64,000 bases of DNA, taken from Protula sp. h YS-2021 (taxonomy: Eukaryota; Annelida; Polychaeta; Sabellida; Serpulidae). Shown here piece after piece: positions 43,469 through 51,735 of the stretch. The notes under the pieces were generated by a model, which saw only the letters and a program-made list of their open reading frames with translations, did no database searches and was not told the DNA's origin. Location of the stretch: assembly GCA_949752745.1 (NCBI GenBank), contig OX457024.1, forward strand, positions 113,301,900-113,365,899. Direction: 5' to 3'. The stretch's first letter is position 1. Each line of letters begins with the position of its first letter. Both the position numbers and the translations under genes were made by a program.

Positions 43469-43822
43469 ATGGACGAGATGGAAGACGACTATTTGATGGA
43501 CTATGAACCCATGACATATGGGTTCTCCTATCTGAGAAACTTATGTGATGACATTGTGTTACGGCATTTTGGACAGTATCTCGTCCTATCGCTTGATGAC
43601 CAATCCGTGTTGAAGGATCACCTAGACAAGTTGAGAATACCCGGCTTTCTCCTAGCAGTCTCGGATGAATTAGAAGTGCGTGTGACTGAGAACGGTCTAG
43701 ACGTGTTTGTACAATTTCGCCAATATGACGAGCTTACAGAAGGCTGCGACATCATCACCCTCAGCACCGTGGAATGGAACGCGCTGTTACACGCATTGGA
43801 TTGGGAAGAATCTTCTGCTTGA
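43469..43822 (+). CDS. Divergent tandem PC4-like protein 2
   Basis: 117 residues starting 7 bp after the previous stop. The acidic N-terminus MDEMEDDYLMDYE is followed by a first half (IVLRHFGQYLVLSLDD) and a second half LEVRVTENGLDVFVQFRQY, then CDIITLSTVEWNALLHAL. The final stretch resembles the PC4 (G)I.L....W..L helix. The last codons overlap the next gene's frame. Confidence 0.5.
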   Translation: MDEMEDDYLMDYEPMTYGFSYLRNLCDDIVLRHFGQYLVLSLDDQSVLKDHLDKLRIPGFLLAVSDELEVRVTENGLDVFVQFRQYDELTEGCDIITLSTVEWNALLHALDWEESSA

Positions 43823-44108
43823 ATTCAAAGAGGATGGAATGCAACTCAAGCGGGGTACCAAATCCATTGAGGTGACACAGCCTATGCGGTTGATGCAGCT
43901 GATGCGGCTGATGGACTTAGAAGAAGGATATGAACTGAAACTGTCTGAACATGAAACTGTTAAAGTGATAAAGTTTGGTGATGTGTGTTATGTGAGCTTT
44001 CATAGCATTTACAAACGTGGATGTAATGTCTATGATACCTATATTAATTTAAATTGTAATGAATGGCATGCATTGATCCATGTATTGAAAGAAGAAACTT
44101 GTAAATAA
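43707..44108 (+). CDS. Divergent tandem PC4-like protein 3
   Basis: The open frame begins at 43707 but overlaps the previous gene; the likely start is nearer 43839, or between. The conserved part reads YELKLSEHETVKVIKF, then VCYVSFHSIYKR, YDTYINLNCNEWHALIHVL. The INL..NEW.ALI end matches paralogs at 43469 (ITLSTVEWNALL) and 52484 (INMNDGEWETLL). It is the last plus-strand gene. AATAAA overlaps its stop at about 44104, and a second AATAAA lies near 44154. Confidence 0.5.
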   Translation: MYNFANMTSLQKAATSSPSAPWNGTRCYTHWIGKNLLLEFKEDGMQLKRGTKSIEVTQPMRLMQLMRLMDLEEGYELKLSEHETVKVIKFGDVCYVSFHSIYKRGCNVYDTYINLNCNEWHALIHVLKEETCK

Positions 44109-44246
44109 AAATTTGTAGATAAGAAGTGTGGGGGGGGGGAGTTTGGAAAACACAATAAAACAAGATCAGTTTGAAACTTAAGTCTTTTTTTTTTATTTTC
44201 TTCAACAACTTAACTACAGCTTAACTACACCCCCCCCCCCCACCCA
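44109..44246. terminator. Convergent 3' region of the two gene clusters
   Basis: Lies between the last plus-strand gene and the protease gene on the minus strand. It has plus-strand AATAAA signals at about 44104 and 44154, a minus-strand AATAAA (TTTATT near 44193), a G run and a C run. Transcripts of both clusters probably end here. Confidence 0.55.
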
Positions 44247-44687
44247 TTAATAAAACAAAGGTTTATAATGTCTATAGACAAAATCCTTTACAATAAAATC
44301 CCCATCCTTTCTTTTTAATATATTCACAATGTCAAACATACTCTGACCTCGAGCTCTATGCCATATATAATAGACACAATAAAAACCACACGCCGATGAT
44401 ATCGGCGTTTGTAATGAGATGGAATTATACATATAGTCCTTTCTTAAAAACGTTTCTAAACGCTCATCGAGAGGGAACAGTCCATAAGAGTCAAAGTATT
44501 CCACAGGGTCTTTGTCATAATACACTGCCACCCAATGCTCTCCTGGTTCATCTTGATCGTCGGTGTTGATGACATAGGCACCACGTTGTAAAGACGGTGG
44601 TAACTGGTCCATGGCAAACACACCTTGAAACAAGTCTTTGGTCGCGGCATCATGGCTCAGGATAGCTTCAATCTGCTTCGTGTTCAT
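44247..44687 (-). CDS. Adenain-type cysteine protease (PRO)
   Basis: 146 residues, the usual size for Polinton maturation proteases. The catalytic pattern of adenovirus protease/Ulp1 enzymes is complete: His51 in GEHWVAVYY, Asp66 in YFDSYG, Gln93 and Cys100 in LQTPISSACGFYC. It would cleave virion proteins during maturation. The start overlaps the capsid gene stop by ATGA (44684-44687), which ties it to the morphogenesis cluster. Confidence 0.92.
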   Translation of the reverse strand: MNTKQIEAILSHDAATKDLFQGVFAMDQLPPSLQRGAYVINTDDQDEPGEHWVAVYYDKDPVEYFDSYGLFPLDERLETFLRKDYMYNSISLQTPISSACGFYCVYYIWHRARGQSMFDIVNILKRKDGDFIVKDFVYRHYKPLFY

Positions 44688-46057
44688 GACTGGTAGTCGA
44701 ATTGGATGCTACGATTGGCACTGATCTCGATAATGTTGTCAAATTCAGCATAGACGATGACATTGATGGTAGGTTGCAAAGCCCTAGCAAAGTTCATTTC
44801 TAGCCGCAAATTCCCATGCTTGATCAGGGGAAAATGATCAGCTCCATCATAGTCCGGTGTTAAGTCGAACGAAAATAAAGAATACCCTCTAGGCCAATCT
44901 TCCCTTTTTATAATGGAGCTTTTCTCACCATTCAATCGGTCAAACGATTTGTAAAGCGTTTCAAAAGCGTCTAGGTACTTGTCCTGTGGAATGTCAAGCT
45001 TGAGCGGTTTGGACAGGACTGGTTCACCATCCGTGTACAGTTGCATATAGTCCAGATCAAAATGTTTGAAATCATATGGATTCCTCGCGACTGACCCACC
45101 AAAGGCTTCGTTATGAACCAGACCAATGACAATACGATGTGGCAATTGACCCAAAAAGATGTTGTCTTTCACAAAAGACTGAAACCCTGCCGGAATGGCC
45201 AAGACTTTACATTCTTTTCTAGTGATGATGATCTTGGCAGGACTTTTCAGCAATGCGTCTGTATGCCCTAACTGAATGCCTGGACTCACCCTCACTTTGC
45301 GAATGGTTAAAAATGCCCCTTTCACTTCTACCTTATAGGTATTATCTGCAGCCATCAACACATAATCATCTTTCTGTCTATGGAAACGCAACTTCAAACT
45401 GATACCATTCGGAAGATAGCGATCCTGCTCAAACAAATCTATCCTTAAGCCACCTGCCAGCATAAACTCACGGCTGAGACGTGTATGCAAATAACGATGG
45501 TGTAAGCCATTGTTTCCTTGCTCAGCTAGATCACTACCGTCGGCATTGACATGAAACCCGGATACATAGCGTTCATGATTAGGCCTTTTCACCTCATGAC
45601 TATTCATCGACCCAGCAGTATCCTTGTACATGAGCCGCAGAGAGCGCTCGGAATGGAGACTTTCTTCCGAATCATGGATGAGATGCGAGATCATGCTGGT
45701 ATACCCATGGGTGTTGTTACTATGAGATACCAACCGATCATTCAGAAACAATTCAATATTAGACCATAGCCCGTTAAACACATCATTGATGCAGGAGACC
45801 TGGTCCTCTGGGCCACACGCTGTTCCATCAGCCTTTACAATGCGGCATACAATATGAAGTTTGCTGTTCTTTAAATCCAGATATTCTTCTGTACTCGCAG
45901 GAATGTAGAATTCTATGGGAGCACCCTCTCTAATGGTCGTCAGTGGTTGATAGTCGACATTATAACTTTTCTCTACAGCCGTTTGCGTTGGCGGTACGTG
46001 AAACCATTCCAATGGAGAAAGACTGCATTCGCATGAATGATTGTGAATGAGAGACAT
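44684..46057 (-). CDS. Major capsid protein (double jelly-roll, hexon-like)
   Basis: 457 residues, of the invertebrate F54H12.2-like family that corresponds to the Polinton major capsid protein. Typical segments are EGAPIEFYIPAST.EYLDL near residue 45, NDVFNGLWSNIELFLND near 95, GYTSMISHLIH, and the C-terminal LPLIKHGNLRLE-type strand with DNIIEISANRSI. The strand-rich layout without transmembrane segment fits a double jelly-roll. The frame is intact. It follows the small basic protein by 4 bp and overlaps the protease by 4 bp, a late-gene block. Confidence 0.85.
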   Translation of the reverse strand: MSLIHNHSCECSLSPLEWFHVPPTQTAVEKSYNVDYQPLTTIREGAPIEFYIPASTEEYLDLKNSKLHIVCRIVKADGTACGPEDQVSCINDVFNGLWSNIELFLNDRLVSHSNNTHGYTSMISHLIHDSEESLHSERSLRLMYKDTAGSMNSHEVKRPNHERYVSGFHVNADGSDLAEQGNNGLHHRYLHTRLSREFMLAGGLRIDLFEQDRYLPNGISLKLRFHRQKDDYVLMAADNTYKVEVKGAFLTIRKVRVSPGIQLGHTDALLKSPAKIIITRKECKVLAIPAGFQSFVKDNIFLGQLPHRIVIGLVHNEAFGGSVARNPYDFKHFDLDYMQLYTDGEPVLSKPLKLDIPQDKYLDAFETLYKSFDRLNGEKSSIIKREDWPRGYSLFSFDLTPDYDGADHFPLIKHGNLRLEMNFARALQPTINVIVYAEFDNIIEISANRSIQFDYQS

Positions 46058-46061
46058 GATT

Positions 46062-46418
46062 TTAAAAGATATCTCTTTTATGCTTTTTTGATGTTATCCG
46101 TCTAGCTGTTCTTCGTCTTCTAGCACGTTTCATCGGTTGCACTCTCTTTTTATGTACATCACCACCACCAAACACACGCTGTGCTACTCGGCCCGTAACA
46201 TCTTTCGCAACATTCTTTGCAGCCTTCTTAAGATGTGGCGCAACGATCTTAGCCCCAGCCTTAAGTAGCGGAATAGCTCTACGAGCCAATGATCCCAGTA
46301 TTGAACCAATACCATCCCCATATTGAATTCGCGCTCCTTTGAATCCTGGCAATTCTCCACCCACTTGTCGAAGAAAGTGGTTGCGATATGCAGTCGGATC
46401 GTGTGTGTAGGCTTTCAT
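46062..46418 (-). CDS. Small basic virion-type protein (pVI/pX-like)
   Basis: 118 residues. A hydrophobic/amphipathic stretch (GSILGSLARRAIPLLKAG, residues about 36-55) is followed by Lys/Ala helices and an Arg/Lys-rich tail (RARRRRTARRITSKKHKR). This is the build of adenovirus-type minor virion proteins that touch membrane or DNA. No motif fixes which. The ATG overlaps the penton stop by ATGA (46415-46418). Confidence 0.55.
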   Translation of the reverse strand: MKAYTHDPTAYRNHFLRQVGGELPGFKGARIQYGDGIGSILGSLARRAIPLLKAGAKIVAPHLKKAAKNVAKDVTGRVAQRVFGGGDVHKKRVQPMKRARRRRTARRITSKKHKRDIF

Positions 46419-47173
46419 AGTGCTTTTGGTCGGAAATGGAGTTTACAAATCACCTTTCCAGTTTGAAATGGAACAGTATGGCCTGTGTCGTCCTTTATAT
46501 TCATCTCTATCATGTCAAATTTGGATGTGTTTACAGGAACATAATGCGGTTCGTTGTACGTTTTCATAACAATGTCACCATCATGGCCTTGTATCCCAAC
46601 AGAACGTAGCAAAGGCACATAATAATCCCCAACCACTTGTGGTTCACAAATACTACAATACACATACAGTGTATAAAACCCCTGTTTCACATCAGCTTTA
46701 TGGTCAGCTCTACATTTTTCAGTATACCAGTGATCTGGGATAAATCCTAAAATCTCAGCTAATCCAGTGGAGAAGGACACTTCATAGCCATAATCGAGAA
46801 ATAGAAAAACACGTCGTCTAATTCTATCATACTTTAGCCGAATAGCTTCTGTAAGTTTCAGAGTATTAGTCGCTTCTTCATTGACTGCCTCACATAGTTC
46901 TTGTATGGTTCTATAGTAGCCATAAGGAATATCGAGAGTGCTAAGAATAGGATCATCGAATAGTTGTTGTCGATACTGAATAGAATAGTCCATGCCCTGT
47001 CTCATCGTTGACCATGTATGTGGATATTGAATTTCAGCTAGAGCCACTTCATATTTTCCATTCAGATAGATGGTTCGAGGCATACGAATTTGATAATTCG
47101 AAGCCTTGTTGTTGGGATAATAATTCATACTCGCATTGCTAGGCAAAGTAATGTAAAAGCTTGTCGACTCCAT
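46415..47173 (-). CDS. Minor capsid protein (penton-like)
   Basis: 252 residues from the ATG at 47173, which sits in a perfect ACCACCATGG context; an upstream TTG extends the frame by four codons but is not a likely start. It opens SFYITLPSNASMNYYPNN and continues MPRTIYLNGKYEVALAEIQY then PHTW, the hallmark N-terminus of the Polinton minor capsid (single jelly-roll) protein. Frame intact. A TATATA-like sequence lies near 47213 on the opposite side of the start. Confidence 0.85.
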   Translation of the reverse strand: MESTSFYITLPSNASMNYYPNNKASNYQIRMPRTIYLNGKYEVALAEIQYPHTWSTMRQGMDYSIQYRQQLFDDPILSTLDIPYGYYRTIQELCEAVNEEATNTLKLTEAIRLKYDRIRRRVFLFLDYGYEVSFSTGLAEILGFIPDHWYTEKCRADHKADVKQGFYTLYVYCSICEPQVVGDYYVPLLRSVGIQGHDGDIVMKTYNEPHYVPVNTSKFDMIEMNIKDDTGHTVPFQTGKVICKLHFRPKAL

Positions 47174-47390
47174 GGTGGTGGTCAAATGGTATGGGTGCGT
47201 CGTCGTCGTTGCCTATATACCTCATCAGGTACCTCGGGACAGCGCGCGCCATTCGACCAAGTCTCATCCTCATTCACATGGTCTTTTATTTCTCCTTCGC
47301 AACACGCACTTGTACATCGGATCTTCACGGGAATAGTCACGGGAATAGTCTCTTCCTGGCCACCACCACCACAACACCATAGCTCTTTTG

Positions 47391-47969
47391 TTAAAACTTT
47401 TCCCATCCTTTAGGAAACTGTCTTTGCTGACGCTGGTTCATTTCTGTGGCAATGTCTTCACGAGTGGTCTTTTTACTAAACGTCGTTTTTGGAATATTCG
47501 CATCGACAATTTCCTGGATAAACGGATGCCAGCCATGGGGTGGGGGTCTTCGGTCTTTTCTTCTTGTCGCCACCAATGCTTCTTTCATCAAATCAATCAT
47601 GTTAGAATTTGTAATGACATCGCCCGTTTTCAACACAAGTTCATCCTTCTCTGTCCATGTCGTACCATGTTTCTTCAGTTCTGCTAAAAGTTGTATCACT
47701 TTTCCATGATAGATAGGTTGAAAATGACTTAACACTCGCTTTTCTAGTGGTGGTGGTGGTGGTGGTGGTGAGGGTGGTTGTTGTTGGGACTGACTTGTTC
47801 GTAGATGACGGCCAAAAAGTTGAGACATTTCCATAGCCTTTTCACGTGTTCGTTTCCCACGTAAAAGTGTCTTGACTTTTCTTTTGATGCTATGTTTTCT
47901 CCCCTTCTTTTCTAATAACAGTTTGTATTCCTGTTCAGGAATGAGAACCATTTTCATAGCATGCTTCAT
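47391..47969 (-). CDS. Conserved Polinton protein of unknown function
   Basis: 192 residues. The N-terminus KMVLIPEQEYKLLLEK is followed by a basic segment, a poly-proline stretch (encoded by a GGT repeat near 47750) and a C-terminal region with LKTGDVITNSNMIDLMKEAL then PPPHGWHPFIQEIVDANIP. I recognise this order (basic N-term, TG.VI.NSN.IDL, P.GW..F) as recurrent in invertebrate Maverick-type elements. Its role is unknown; position in the late cluster suggests a virion role. Starts in an ATGA overlap with the gene upstream (47966-47969). Confidence 0.6.
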   Translation of the reverse strand: MKHAMKMVLIPEQEYKLLLEKKGRKHSIKRKVKTLLRGKRTREKAMEMSQLFGRHLRTSQSQQQPPSPPPPPPPLEKRVLSHFQPIYHGKVIQLLAELKKHGTTWTEKDELVLKTGDVITNSNMIDLMKEALVATRRKDRRPPPHGWHPFIQEIVDANIPKTTFSKKTTREDIATEMNQRQQRQFPKGWEKF

Positions 47970-48292
47970 TTCAACAGCAGCTTGGCTAACAAGGGCAATG
48001 CAAATCTAGCAACCACTCCAATGAATCCTCCTTTCTGATTCACCAACTTCTTTTTTCGTCGAAGGGATATCTTCTTGTCTGCCAGAGTACGTAGGGTATG
48101 ACGCTCACGCTGGAATACCTTATACCGTTTTGAGCTTAAGGGTAAATGTCCCCTTAATATATTCAAACAAATTTCAAACAAGCTCGTTAATTCCTCCTTC
48201 GTAGCTTGCTGTAGCAAGGATTTACGCCGTCTAGACCCACTACGTGCAAGCAAATGAAGGAAAGGCTGGTTCGTTCGAATGCGTTTAGACAT
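47966..48292 (-). CDS. Small basic protein with hydrophobic C-terminus
   Basis: 108 residues, very basic. The conserved-looking middle is EICLNILRGHLPLSSKRYK, then LADKKISLRRKKKLVNQKGG. The last 17 residues (FIGVVARFALPLLAKLLL) are a hydrophobic/amphipathic helix. Proteins of this layout are frequent next to the packaging ATPase in Mavericks. A membrane-active or scaffold role is inference. It overlaps the ATPase stop by 8 bp. Confidence 0.6.
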   Translation of the reverse strand: MSKRIRTNQPFLHLLARSGSRRRKSLLQQATKEELTSLFEICLNILRGHLPLSSKRYKVFQRERHTLRTLADKKISLRRKKKLVNQKGGFIGVVARFALPLLAKLLLK

Positions 48293-48944
48293 CTTGACTG
48301 TGAATGGTTAAATGACTTGGTTCTTGGTCATACACTGCTTTATCAATATATATATAATGTGTATCTTTTGGTAAAATGCCTGTACGAATACGCAGTTGAT
48401 CATTCGTCTTCGGCTTCAAGTCAATGAACAAATAACCATGGGGTTTGCTGGTAGCATCTTGATAGGCTTCTATGAGAAATTGAGCTCTTCCAGGATACAT
48501 TTGCCGCGCCAATGTACTGACTTGCTGACTGTCTCTCGGATTTTTAAACAAAATGATATAATGGGTATTCAAACTAATATTGCGCATCTCTTTCCCATGA
48601 TGGAATAAATTATGCACAATAAAGATGATACTTAGATTTTGATGACTGCTACCCACACTAAAGAGACGTGTCATACGCTCATCGCTATGGCATTTGGTCA
48701 TCAAGTCATCAAGGATGAGTAAGTTTGGTTTTTTCGGGTTAAAACGCTCTTCAATGTCATCTGGAATGCCTTGGTAAAATGTCACACCTTTCATTCCCTT
48801 GTACAAGGGTTGATCGGCTGCATAGAGCCATAAAATGTTTTTCGGAGAGGGGTGAATCAACTTTTGTTCGAGAATTTCCCTGACCAGAGACGTCTTGCCA
48901 CTGCCTGTAGGTCCAGAGACCAAGCATGTAAATGGATGCTTCAT
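48285..48944 (-). CDS. FtsK/HerA-type genome-packaging ATPase
   Basis: 219 residues from the ATG at 48944; a TTG nine codons upstream also keeps the frame. Walker A is GPTGSGKT (residues 11-18) and Walker B is LLILDD (75-80). A conserved VGSSHQNLSIIFIVHNLFH segment follows, as in A32-like packaging ATPases. It would power DNA entry into the capsid. It overlaps the integrase stop by ATGA (48941-48944). Confidence 0.9.
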   Translation of the reverse strand: MKHPFTCLVSGPTGSGKTSLVREILEQKLIHPSPKNILWLYAADQPLYKGMKGVTFYQGIPDDIEERFNPKKPNLLILDDLMTKCHSDERMTRLFSVGSSHQNLSIIFIVHNLFHHGKEMRNISLNTHYIILFKNPRDSQQVSTLARQMYPGRAQFLIEAYQDATSKPHGYLFIDLKPKTNDQLRIRTGILPKDTHYIYIDKAVYDQEPSHLTIHSQDV

Positions 48945-50044
48945 CTTTGAATGTCTGTTTCTTTCACCCAACTGTTAAACTTGTTTGGCCAACCTAACCA
49001 CTTGACAAATAATTCTTTCACACCTCCTCGCCTTTTACGTGTTTTCAAGACTTTTTCAATTCTGTACACAGATTCAATATCTTTGGTCACTTTCTGCAGT
49101 TCTTCCTCATAGAAATGCCCATCAATATCTTCGTCTAAAAAGTCTTTCACACGATACAAATGTATTCCCTGCTTCTTACAACGATGTGTGACAATGAAGA
49201 CTTCTTGCGTCCATTTAACGTGATAATCCCGTTGAAACACATATTTAACGTGGGAAATGCGCACATAATCGCCAATGTTGAACTTGTACTTCTTCTTCTT
49301 CTTCGGTTTCAATTTTAGTTTGTCGACATACATATACTTCCACACTTTCGATTCGTTGTCTTTGCGAATCTCGGCTGGAGCATACTTATTCGGGAGGGAG
49401 CCATGAGGTCTATGGTTGTAGTTGTACACCAAGTCTGGAAGGATGTCTAAGTAACGGTAAGTTTGATTATGTAGAAAATACCGATACATCATCCCCTTTA
49501 GAGTACGAATGACTCTCTCAGCAAAGTTGGCTTTGGTTTCATTCTTTGTGGTATAGGCATGAATGCCCTCTTTCTTCAAAAATGCTTTGACCCATCTGTT
49601 TTTAAATTCCGTGCCTTTATCGGACCTTAGCGTGCGTGGCCTTCGGGGTGTGTCATGAAAAATCTTTTGGAAAGCTTGTATGACGCTGGTATGTGATTTA
49701 TTAGGGATTGGCTGTACCCACACATATTTGGAAAACACATCAATGACAATGAGTAAAAAGCGTGTGCCATCATTATAGGGAGCTATGTTTCCCATATCAG
49801 CCAAATCCACATCCCACATGTCATCAATGCCTCGTGTAATCACACGTTGTCTTTTGAACCTGTATTTGACAGGTTGGAGTAAACTGAATGTATCTTGGTC
49901 CTGTAGCCATTTCTTCACTTGCGACTGTGTCACGGGTTGATCATGTTTTCTTAAGATGTGATACAGTTTGTAAGGACCAGCAAATGCCCCGGGCTGTCCA
50001 GGTTTAAAGTACATATTGGTCAAGTAGTCTTTCCACGTCGACAT
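48941..50044 (-). CDS. RVE integrase with C-terminal chromodomain
   Basis: 367 residues from the ATG at 50044. The retroviral-type core has WDVDLADM (Asp about 80), RSDKGTEF (Asp about 142) and NFAERVIRTLKG (Glu about 176), giving an intact DDE triad. A C-terminal chromodomain (VYRIEKVLKTRKRRGG ... VKWLGWPNKFNSW) covers about residues 318-366 and may guide insertion to chromatin. This enzyme would make the 6-bp target duplication seen at the ends. Confidence 0.95.
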   Translation of the reverse strand: MSTWKDYLTNMYFKPGQPGAFAGPYKLYHILRKHDQPVTQSQVKKWLQDQDTFSLLQPVKYRFKRQRVITRGIDDMWDVDLADMGNIAPYNDGTRFLLIVIDVFSKYVWVQPIPNKSHTSVIQAFQKIFHDTPRRPRTLRSDKGTEFKNRWVKAFLKKEGIHAYTTKNETKANFAERVIRTLKGMMYRYFLHNQTYRYLDILPDLVYNYNHRPHGSLPNKYAPAEIRKDNESKVWKYMYVDKLKLKPKKKKKYKFNIGDYVRISHVKYVFQRDYHVKWTQEVFIVTHRCKKQGIHLYRVKDFLDEDIDGHFYEEELQKVTKDIESVYRIEKVLKTRKRRGGVKELFVKWLGWPNKFNSWVKETDIQR

Positions 50045-50126
50045 GGTCACACCGAATGAAAAACCACCTTCTCAACAGAACAGCTTTATTATTTAACCGT
50101 CAACCAAAACTTAACTCCACAAGTTT

Positions 50127-50459
50127 TTACAAATCAAGTATAGATACAATGGTGTGAATCACTGGAGACCATTGGTCTTCAATGAATACTAGCCAATGAC
50201 TGAGTTCATCAAGTGTTATCGTATTTACACCATATTTCTCACAACGCTGATTTGCATTCTCTAACACTTTATCTAAATGAATATAATATTTAGCTTCATT
50301 CCAATAAGTATAGACACATGCAAAATGACAAGTATGTTCTGAACACTCTTCAAGTTGGCAAGCAGGACATACTAAACAGGCAAACTTTTTTACAGCTAAT
50401 AACATTTCTTCACAATAAGCTTTTTGCACAATATATTGTCTCAGTGTCATGTCCGCCAT
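50127..50459 (-). CDS. Cys-rich small protein, unknown
   Basis: 110 residues from the ATG at 50459. A CLVCPACQLEECSEHTCHFAC stretch-like cluster of seven cysteines and one histidine near residues 28-48 suggests a metal site; the rest is helical. A CTTTTATA box (TATAAAAG on the minus strand) at 50709-50716 lies about 250 bp upstream, and an AGCGCTCT tandem repeat directly before the start. I do not recognise the family. Confidence 0.55.
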   Translation of the reverse strand: MADMTLRQYIVQKAYCEEMLLAVKKFACLVCPACQLEECSEHTCHFACVYTYWNEAKYYIHLDKVLENANQRCEKYGVNTITLDELSHWLVFIEDQWSPVIHTIVSILDL

Positions 50460-50463
50460 GATA

Positions 50464-50500
50464 CAGCGCTCTAGCGCTCTAGCGCTCTAGCGCTCTCAGT
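50464..50500. repeat. AGCGCTCT short tandem repeat
   Basis: Four copies of AGCGCTCT, each containing the palindrome AGCGCT, directly upstream of the start at 50459. Confidence 0.8.
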
Positions 50501-50541
50501 CTTTAGAGAGCACTACCTTCCCCACACTCTTCACAAGTTTG

Positions 50542-51153
50542 TCACAAGTTTGTCAAGTTCAGTCTGGGGTTCTCCACGTCTCCACACCCGTGAGCGGACT
50601 GGTGAGCGGCTGAGTGAGCGGCTAGGCGGCGACGGCGGTCGGCTGAGTGAGCGGCTAGGCGGCTAGGCGGCGACGACGGCAAGTAAGATGATGTTGGAGG
50701 CACAGTCCCTTTTATACCCCCGTCACACAACAGTTCCAACAACTTTCCCATGATATTCTGACCGGGATATCCACTTGACACTTGTTTCACACCAGCTCCC
50801 CACCAAGGATCATATGTGGCTTCCACTAAAGGTTTACCTTTACAGTCTTTTAACTTGTTTCGAAACGATGCACACTGATTCCATTTGACTTGTAACACCT
50901 CTTGCATTTGGCTTCTCTTCACTGTATGCCACAAAGGACATGGCCTTATCACTTTAGCGATACGTTTTGCTTCATATCCATTTCTGGATGACACAATAGC
51001 TGAAGCAATATCTTGGCGCTGATGGAACACGGCTTTCTCGTATTGATACAACGCTTAACTCGAGTTGAATGTATGTCCATACTTTTCAAGGCGTGTTGGA
51101 AACATGTTGGAAAGAACATCCTTGTGACCGCTAAATAGTACAAGATTCTCCAT
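50542..51153 (-). pseudogene. NADAR/YbiA-family N-glycosidase, one in-frame stop
   Basis: From the ATG at 51153 the frame reads LFSGHKDVLSNMFP and FNSS, then a TAA at 51055-51057, then continues in the same frame with YQYEKAVFH, NGYEAKRIAKVI, WHTVKRSQMQEVLQVKW, GKPLVEATYDPWWGAG and GQNIMGKLLELL. This is the NADAR order (SN.FP, E.YYQ.KA, AK..G..V, M...L..KF, LVEA..D..WG.G, G.N.LGK). Known members remove riboflavin intermediates or act on ADP-ribose-linked bases. The stop falls where the family usually has Glu before the aromatic pair. The C-terminal ~50 codons are low complexity and overlap the next promoter. Read-through, recent inactivation or a sequencing error are possible. Confidence 0.75.
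50709..50716 (-). promoter_or_regulatory. TATA box inside the NADAR gene end
   Basis: CTTTTATA on the plus strand (TATAAAAG on the minus strand) followed by a C/G run, the same promoter type as at the TIRs. It lies within the 3' part of the NADAR reading frame and is placed to drive the Cys-rich gene at 50459. Confidence 0.6.
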
Positions 51154-51166
51154 GTTGACTTTGGGT

Positions 51167-51295
51167 TTACTCTAACATGTCTTCCTCCTGCAATAAAATA
51201 TGTTTTAATATATCTGCTACTTCTTCTATCATCTTCTTTCTTTGTTCACGTTGAAACCACTCACATAAAATTAAATTTGCTAGCAAGAAAAACAT
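51167..51295 (-). CDS. 42-residue protein with N-terminal hydrophobic segment
   Basis: The ATG at 51295 lies two bases after the stop of the upstream gene (51298) and the stop at 51167-51169 lies 13 bp before the NADAR ATG. This tight spacing matches the rest of the cluster. The product begins with a hydrophobic MFFLLANLILCEWF and continues as a charged helix rich in K and E. Possibly a small membrane protein; no family recognised. Confidence 0.35.
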   Translation of the reverse strand: MFFLLANLILCEWFQREQRKKMIEEVADILKHILLQEEDMLE

Positions 51296-51297
51296 TG

Positions 51298-51702
51298 TTA
51301 GCTGCTGCGCTGCTGTGCTGCCGCTGCTGAGTTAGAGTTGTTAGAGTTGTTAGTGTTAAAAGGGGGGGGGGTTTGGCTTACCTGACAAGGCTGCTCGGTT
51401 TCTTCTTCTTCCTCCTCCTCAAATCCACAGCAATCTCTCAAATAATCCACCACGGTGTAATATGCTTCTACATCATTGCGGGCAGAATAGAGTGCAGAAT
51501 CAAAGTCAAAGTCAGGATCTTCTTCGAGTCCAATTGCGGCACATTCTCCAAGAAATCGTGAATAGAGTTCAGTCACATCAAGACTGTGATGTACAACATC
51601 CCAGTAAGCGTCCAAGTGATAAAGCTGATAGTCTGGAGTGCCGCAGCAAGCAAGTTTAGCAATCATCAAGTCAATATAAGCTTTTCTAAAACATGCGTCC
51701 AT
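51298..51702 (-). CDS. Acidic protein of unknown function
   Basis: 134 residues from the ATG at 51702. The first ~90 residues are helical with AKLACCGTPDYQLYHL and CAAIGLEEDPDFDFDS, then a poly-Glu stretch, then a Pro/Asn/Ser-rich tail encoded by short repeats. No recognisable domain. It lies between the PC4-like/Cys-rich paralogs and the NADAR gene in the right accessory region. Confidence 0.5.
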   Translation of the reverse strand: MDACFRKAYIDLMIAKLACCGTPDYQLYHLDAYWDVVHHSLDVTELYSRFLGECAAIGLEEDPDFDFDSALYSARNDVEAYYTVVDYLRDCCGFEEEEEEETEQPCQVSQTPPPFNTNNSNNSNSAAAAQQRSS

Positions 51703-51735
51703 CTTTGCAGTGTGTGTGGTGTGGTGTGGGGGCTT

